NCBI GenBank assembly: GCA_021161105.1
Contig: JAGHBG010000133.1
Location: forward strand, 1-27,509
From: Thermotogaceae bacterium
GTDB lineage: Bacteria; Thermotogota; Thermotogae; Thermotogales; Thermotogaceae
Direction of reading: 5' to 3'
DNA: 27,509 nt
In this document: piece after piece, positions 23,268 through 27,509 of the stretch
How positions within the stretch are numbered: the first letter of the stretch is position 1
How the letters are laid out: each line of letters opens with the position of its first letter
Notes under the pieces: generated by a model
The model's database searches: none
Told to the model about the DNA's origin: nothing
The model's input: only the letters and a program-made list of their open reading frames with translations
Translations under genes and position numbers: made by a program

Positions 23268-24341
23268 ATGAATCAAACACAGCATAAAATACTGTCTCTG
23301 ATTTGGAAGAAGGAAAAATTATCTATAAAAGATATAAGTTACATTTTAGGTGTAGATACATCAACAGTATCAAGAAACATTAGGGTTTTGCTAAGGCATG
23401 ATTATGTTGTTGAAGCAGGAGAAATGGAAGCGGGACCTTACGGTGGAAGAAAAGCCAGAATTTATTCTGCTAATCCCGATAAATTTAAGGTGCTTGGCAT
23501 AGGGGTTGAACAGAGTGAGATGGTTTTCTCCATTATAAACGCAAAAGGCGAGATCATCTTTTCAAAAAAATGTGTGTGTAATCTTTCAAGGGAAAATCTG
23601 GTTGAAAGGATTGTAGAGTATTCAAGAGAATTTATAGACGATAAAGTGTTAGCTGTTTCGGTATCCATGCCTGGAATTATAGATACGGATAAAGGCTGTG
23701 TTTTGTTCAGTGCTGCTCTGGGATTAAAAGATTTCGATTTAAAGTCAAAGTTAGAAAAGAAAATAAAAAAAGAAGTTTTCTTGTTAAATGATGCAAATGC
23801 GGCAGCTTCTCTTTACACATCCATGTGGAATAACCTTATTTACTTTCTAATAACTGTTCCGTATGACCTTAACGAAAATGCGGGACTCGGTGCAGGGATA
23901 ATAATAAACGGAAAGATATACACAGGTTCTGCCATGTCAGCTGGGGAGTTTCCTCTCAACACTTTACCTCCCTTACTTGAGAAAGATCAATCGCTTTACA
24001 GGACGTTTTCCGATATAAAGTTAGGGAAGTTATCCTACGAACAAGCAAAAACATTTGTTGATAAGTTGATAGAAAACATATCAAAGATTACTTATGTTCT
24101 TGATCCTGAAGCAATAATCCTTGGTGGAGATATATCCGTTTTTAAGGAGGATGTTTACTTGAAAATCAAAGACGATATTTTAGCTATATTCAACCAGAAG
24201 CCTCAATCGAGAACCGTTTTTACTGTCGATGAGAATGGCCTTGAGACCGTTGCCAATGGTGGTGCCAGAGCGATTCTTAACAGATTCATAGATGAGTTTG
24301 AATTTGCATACAAAATCATGAAGGATGGTGGGCTACTTTGA
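23268..24341 (+). CDS. ROK-family transcriptional repressor
   Basis: 357 residues from ATG 23268, which follows GGAAGGAAGGGG; an upstream in-frame extension to 23172 would run through the predicted promoter and operator and is rejected. Residues ~14-50 form a winged helix-turn-helix (LSIKDISYILGVDTSTVSRN). The rest is a ROK sugar-kinase fold: GIGVEQSE, VSMPGIID, NDANAAA at 174-180, GLGAGIIINGKI and ILGGDI. The usual zinc-binding CxCGxxGC motif and its partner His are missing after the SAGEFPLN segment, which suggests a sugar sensor without kinase activity. ROK repressors of this type (NagC/XylR/Mlc group) release DNA when a sugar binds. It heads an operon with a GH3 glycosidase and an ABC importer and likely controls it and itself. 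Confidence 0.9.
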   Translation: MNQTQHKILSLIWKKEKLSIKDISYILGVDTSTVSRNIRVLLRHDYVVEAGEMEAGPYGGRKARIYSANPDKFKVLGIGVEQSEMVFSIINAKGEIIFSKKCVCNLSRENLVERIVEYSREFIDDKVLAVSVSMPGIIDTDKGCVLFSAALGLKDFDLKSKLEKKIKKEVFLLNDANAAASLYTSMWNNLIYFLITVPYDLNENAGLGAGIIINGKIYTGSAMSAGEFPLNTLPPLLEKDQSLYRTFSDIKLGKLSYEQAKTFVDKLIENISKITYVLDPEAIILGGDISVFKEDVYLKIKDDILAIFNQKPQSRTVFTVDENGLETVANGGARAILNRFIDEFEFAYKIMKDGGLL

Positions 24342-25741
24342 TAAAGAATTTGGGAAAAGTCTTTTTCGTTGGACTTAACAAATTTGATGATGAAACAAAA
24401 GTGATGATAGAGAAGTACATGCCAGGCGGTGTACTTTTAAAACCGGGGGTTTTATCAGATTACACTTTGACTGTTGCAGCTTTTAAATTTCTAAACGAGA
24501 CTGGCAAATTTCTGATATCCTCTGATCACGAAGGTGGTCAGATGGAAACGATCCCTTACATACCTTCTTCTCCGGGGAATCTTTCTTTTGGTTTTGCACC
24601 ATCTCAAATGATCTATAAATACACACATATGGCCGGGAGTATGATGAGATTGATAGGTTTTAATAATGTTTTTGCGCCTGTTATTGATCTCCTTTACGAG
24701 GGTTCGGCACCTGTTGTTGGATTCAGGAGTTTTGGAAAAGATCCAGTTGTCGTGGCAGATCATGGAATACATGCAATGAAAGGATATATGGATTCAGGGA
24801 TTCTTCCATGTCTTAAGCATTTTCCAGGTCATGGCAGGGCAAAGGTAGATTCTCACGAGAGAATTCCAGTTATTGATGCATCATATGAAGAGCTTCAAAA
24901 AACAGATATTTATCCTTTTGAAAAAGCTATTGATGAAGGAGCAGAAATGATAATGACTGCACACATAATTGTTAAAGGTATTGATGATGTTCCAGCAAGC
25001 ATTTCAAAGAAAGTTGTTAAAGATATTTTGATAGATAACCTCGGATTCAAAGGTATAGTTATTAGCGATGCAGCTGAAATGAAGGCATTATCTGACAATT
25101 ACTCTGTTGAGGAGATTTTGAAGAATTTCTTTGAAGCAGGTGGAAACATGATTCTGATGGGTGACGAAGAGCTTTTGCCAGTTTATTATAAGACTCTTGA
25201 AAGAATGATACTGGCAGGTGAATTGTCGAAAAAATTGATAGAAGGTTCCATAGAAAAAGTTGAAACTGTTATAGGTAAATATCACCATTCAGAAAGTATA
25301 GGGTTTTTTGCTGATGTTGCTAAAAAAGCACTGAAGTTTAAAATAAGGTCTAAACTTCCAAAGAAGGTTCATGTTGTTCTTCCAGTATCAAAAAATTTGA
25401 GTCCGGCCGATACGAGTGAAAAGTTTTATGAGAAGTATGAAGCAATTTTCAAAAATTTCTTCGATGTGGTAAAGATCACAGAGTATGAAATCTCAAAAGG
25501 GCCTGTTATTGAAAAAAGCGATGAGTTTATACTCGATATAGTGGTTGATGCATTTAGAAGTGAGGAAGCCGTTAATAACCACATATCTCTGAATGAAAAA
25601 GCTCCCGGAGTTCTTTACATAATTGTCAGGGATCCTTACGATGAAAAGTTCTTTAAGGACTTCGACTGTGTTGTAACTCATTCCATGAATCCAATTTCAC
25701 TCTATGAAACATTAACTATTTTTAAGGAGGTGGGGTTATGA
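24338..25741 (+). CDS. GH3 beta-N-acetylhexosaminidase (NagZ-like)
   Basis: 467 residues, TTG start at 24338 overlapping the ROK stop codon by 4 bases. The barrel domain carries SDHEGGQ near 62-68, KHFPGHG at 160-166, Asp171-Ser-His173 (the NagZ His that acts as acid/base), and VISDAAEM with nucleophile Asp244. KHFPGHGxxxxDSH is the signature of GH3 N-acetyl-beta-glucosaminidases. No signal peptide is seen, so the enzyme acts in the cytoplasm on imported GlcNAc-containing sugars, such as chitobiose or muropeptide disaccharides. About 135 residues after ~330 form an extra C-terminal domain absent from the short NagZ of E. coli. Segment SFGKDP replaces the usual RxFGxxP pattern closely. It is co-translated with the sugar-binding protein gene (ATGA overlap). 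Confidence 0.88.
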   Translation: MIKNLGKVFFVGLNKFDDETKVMIEKYMPGGVLLKPGVLSDYTLTVAAFKFLNETGKFLISSDHEGGQMETIPYIPSSPGNLSFGFAPSQMIYKYTHMAGSMMRLIGFNNVFAPVIDLLYEGSAPVVGFRSFGKDPVVVADHGIHAMKGYMDSGILPCLKHFPGHGRAKVDSHERIPVIDASYEELQKTDIYPFEKAIDEGAEMIMTAHIIVKGIDDVPASISKKVVKDILIDNLGFKGIVISDAAEMKALSDNYSVEEILKNFFEAGGNMILMGDEELLPVYYKTLERMILAGELSKKLIEGSIEKVETVIGKYHHSESIGFFADVAKKALKFKIRSKLPKKVHVVLPVSKNLSPADTSEKFYEKYEAIFKNFFDVVKITEYEISKGPVIEKSDEFILDIVVDAFRSEEAVNNHISLNEKAPGVLYIIVRDPYDEKFFKDFDCVVTHSMNPISLYETLTIFKEVGL

Positions 25742-26958
25742 GGAAACTTTTGGTAGCTCTTTTAGCAATTTTTGTAGTACTTTCTTTTGCTAAGACTAAG
25801 CTTGTTTTCTGGTCCTTCATGGTTGATGACAAACTCTGGCAGGATATTTACGCTGAATTCCAGAAAGAGTATCCGGACATTGAGGTTGAGTTTACACAAC
25901 TCTCGTGGGCTAACGGTTTTGATAAGATAGTTACATCCATAGCTGCTAACAGTGCACCAGATCTTGTTGAACTTGGAAACACCTGGGTGGCCCAGTTTGC
26001 CAACGATGGTGCTATATATGCATTAACGGATGATGAAGAGAAACAATTCAAGGACTATGTTGGATTCAATACAACCGAGTACAAAGGAAAACACTACGGT
26101 TACATTTGGCTCGTCGGAACAAGGGCTATGTACTATAACGTTGATTTGTTTATCAAGGCAGGACTTGATCCATCCAACCCGCCAAAAACCTGGAGTGAGG
26201 TTCTTGTAGCTGCTAAGAAGATAGATGCTCTTGGCGATGATATTTACGGATTTGGGCTTCCAGCTGGAGAGCACTACAGTCCATGGCAGCAGTGGTTCCT
26301 TCCTGCGGTCTGGGGTAATGGAGGAAAGGTTGTATGTGGAAAGAATTACGACAAATCCTGCTTTGATAGCGAGTCTGTGCTTGAAGCTGCGAAGTTTTAT
26401 CAGCAACTTTCCAATTACGCTATGATGACGAAACAGGCTGACATAGAAAAAGCATTCGGTGAGGGAAAGGTTGGAATGTATGTTGGAGGACAGTGGCTAA
26501 TTGGAACCTTTAACACGACTTATCCGGATCTTAACTATTGGCTTGCGCTTATTCCAAAACCGGATGAGGGAGGATACCACGCTTCATTTGCAGGTGGGGA
26601 AGTTCTTGCTGTAACAAAGCAGACTAAAAATTATGAAGCAGCAAAGAAGCTTGCTTACTTTTTGCTCAGAAGTGATATAGCTATGAAGATAACCAAGTAC
26701 TACTCTGGAGTTGTTTATCCGTCTGATCCGAAGGCTATGGACGATCCCTGGTTTGAAGAGAATCCAATTCATATGATATTCTTCAAGCAAGCTGAATATG
26801 CCGCTCCAACACCTCCAACTCCAGCCTGGCCAAAGATCGAGGGATATATCTGTGAGTTTGTAGAAAAGATTATTATTGACAAGCAGGATCCAGAAGCTCT
26901 GGTTAAAGAATATGATAAGAAAATTCAGCAGGCTCTTGATGAAGTAGCGAATAAGTGA
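25738..26958 (+). CDS. ABC sugar-binding protein (CUT1 type)
   Basis: 406 residues. ATG at 25738 overlaps the GH3 stop and follows AAGGAGGTGGGG. A signal peptide (about 1-18, LLVALLAIFVVLSFA) without a lipobox cysteine implies a soluble periplasmic protein. The mature protein shows the extracellular solute-binding family 1 pattern: LVFWSFMVDD, FTQLSWANGFDKIVTSIAA, APDLVELGNTWVAQFA, and YYNVDLFIKAGLDP...TWSEV. Many aromatic residues (WQQWFLPAVWG) suit carbohydrate stacking. Two cysteines, Cys200 and Cys208, could form a disulfide. It delivers an oligosaccharide to the permease encoded downstream; with the GH3 gene next to it the ligand is probably a GlcNAc-containing disaccharide. Confidence 0.92.
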   Translation: MRKLLVALLAIFVVLSFAKTKLVFWSFMVDDKLWQDIYAEFQKEYPDIEVEFTQLSWANGFDKIVTSIAANSAPDLVELGNTWVAQFANDGAIYALTDDEEKQFKDYVGFNTTEYKGKHYGYIWLVGTRAMYYNVDLFIKAGLDPSNPPKTWSEVLVAAKKIDALGDDIYGFGLPAGEHYSPWQQWFLPAVWGNGGKVVCGKNYDKSCFDSESVLEAAKFYQQLSNYAMMTKQADIEKAFGEGKVGMYVGGQWLIGTFNTTYPDLNYWLALIPKPDEGGYHASFAGGEVLAVTKQTKNYEAAKKLAYFLLRSDIAMKITKYYSGVVYPSDPKAMDDPWFEENPIHMIFFKQAEYAAPTPPTPAWPKIEGYICEFVEKIIIDKQDPEALVKEYDKKIQQALDEVANK

Positions 26959-26966
26959 TGTTTTTT

Positions 26967-26995
26967 ATGGGCGGGTGACTCCCGCCCATTTATTT
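26967..26995 (+). terminator. Intercistronic hairpin between binding protein and permease
   Basis: ATGGGCGGG (26967-26975) pairs perfectly with CCCGCCCAT (26981-26989) around a TGACT loop, followed by TTATTTC. It starts 9 bases after the stop codon. The weak T-tail allows read-through, so it probably lowers permease expression relative to the binding protein or protects the upstream mRNA from 3' decay. Confidence 0.75.
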
Positions 26996-27019
26996 CATAA
27001 CCTTTTGGAGGTGCTTTTA

Positions 27020-27509
27020 ATGCTCTCAAGAAAAGCGAAGGAGAGGCTAACAATATTTATATTTCTTGCTCCATGGATAATATTATTTGCAGTTTTTTCT
27101 ATATACCCGTTGGCTTTTTCCATAATAGTCAGTTTGTCAAGATACAGTGGATTGAATCCACACATGGAGTTTGTAGGAATTTCAAATTATGTAAAAGCCT
27201 TTCAAGATGAAGTTTTTTTGAGAGCTTTGAAAAATACCTTCGTGTTTGTTGTTGGGACTATACCATTCACAACAGCGATTTCGCTTTTCATGGCTATACT
27301 TATAAATGATAAGCTCCTTCCAATGAGAGAGTTTTTCCAGGCGGGTTTTTTCCTGCCGTCAGTTGTTTCTATGGTGGTTATTTCTCTTATCTGGCTTTAT
27401 CTTTACAGTGCTGATGGACCCTTTAATCTTTTCTTTGCCAAATGGGGCACGCATCTTAAGGCAAGTGCCAGTTTAATGCAAAGCCATAGTATTATTCTAT
27501 GGCTAATAC
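27020..27509 (+). CDS. ABC sugar permease, MalF-like, truncated by window end
   Basis: The first 163 residues are visible; the gene continues beyond the window. ATG at 27020 follows TTTTGGAGGTG. Three hydrophobic segments are seen: about 11-33 (FIFLAPWIILFAVFSIYPLAFS), 70-92 and 106-128, typical of a CUT1-type permease, with the LAPWIILFAVFSIYPL start and the FVGISNYVKAFQDEVFLRALKNT periplasmic segment characteristic of the MalF group (N-terminal part given loosely). The EAA loop lies beyond the edge. It forms the importer with the binding protein encoded upstream and presumably with a MalG-like permease downstream. Confidence 0.93.
   Translation, partial: MLSRKAKERLTIFIFLAPWIILFAVFSIYPLAFSIIVSLSRYSGLNPHMEFVGISNYVKAFQDEVFLRALKNTFVFVVGTIPFTTAISLFMAILINDKLLPMREFFQAGFFLPSVVSMVVISLIWLYLYSADGPFNLFFAKWGTHLKASASLMQSHSIILWLI

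Noticed and set aside
1..27509. CRISPR arrays, insertion sequences, tRNA or rRNA genes
   Set aside because: I found no regularly spaced long repeats, no transposase-like protein, no terminal inverted repeats around any block, and no cloverleaf or conserved rRNA sequence in the gaps between genes.

Overview
The window most likely comes from a member of the Thermotogota, possibly the Kosmotogales (Kosmotoga/Mesotoga group). The taxon is an inference. It rests on an AT-rich genome with many AGA/AGG arginine codons, strong AGGAGGTGA-type ribosome binding sites before ATG, GTG and TTG starts, very tight gene packing, periplasmic sugar-binding proteins with a plain signal peptide, and a DHH-CBS-CBS-CCA nucleotidyltransferase fusion that I remember from Thermotoga. 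No rRNA, tRNA, CRISPR array or mobile element is visible. No gap between genes exceeds 300 bases; the largest, about 236 bases, is before the ROK regulator and is described.

Layout. Positions 2-949 hold the C-terminal part of a molybdopterin formate dehydrogenase, closed by a terminator. Positions 1059-6488 (+) are a three-gene envelope operon with its own promoter and terminator. All three products carry a diverged LPP20/FlgT-N-like module; the second adds a von Willebrand A domain with a MIDAS motif, and the third a membrane anchor and TPR-like repeats. Positions 6533-8191 (-) are rplY-pth-mcsA-like, translationally coupled. Positions 8350-16863 (+) form a long compact run: LptA/OstA-like protein, DHH-CBS-CCA enzyme, SRPBCC protein, small GH13 enzyme, HPF, RNase G/E and DUF1015 protein. 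Most belong to RNA and ribosome metabolism. A CAAX-type membrane protease (16848-17438, -) converges on and overlaps the last of these.

Positions 17454-21484 (+) are a nucleotide-sugar dehydrogenase, an opine-dehydrogenase-family protein and a B12-binding protein with a glutamate-mutase-like barrel. The last two overlap at stop and start and look like an uncharacterised metabolic pair. Positions 21611-22411 (-) are the ribosome-assembly GTPase RbgA/YlqF, and 22498-23031 (-) a DUF998 membrane protein. From 23268 to the window end runs a sugar operon: ROK repressor, NagZ-like GH3 glycosidase, ABC sugar-binding protein, intercistronic hairpin and MalF-type permease (cut by the window edge). It has a recognisable promoter and a perfect 9-3-9 palindrome at the expected transcription start, a good candidate operator.

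The best candidates for undescribed biology are the VWA/LPP20 envelope cluster and the opine-dehydrogenase/B12 pair. All functional statements come from reading the sequence and remembered family features; no database search was possible.
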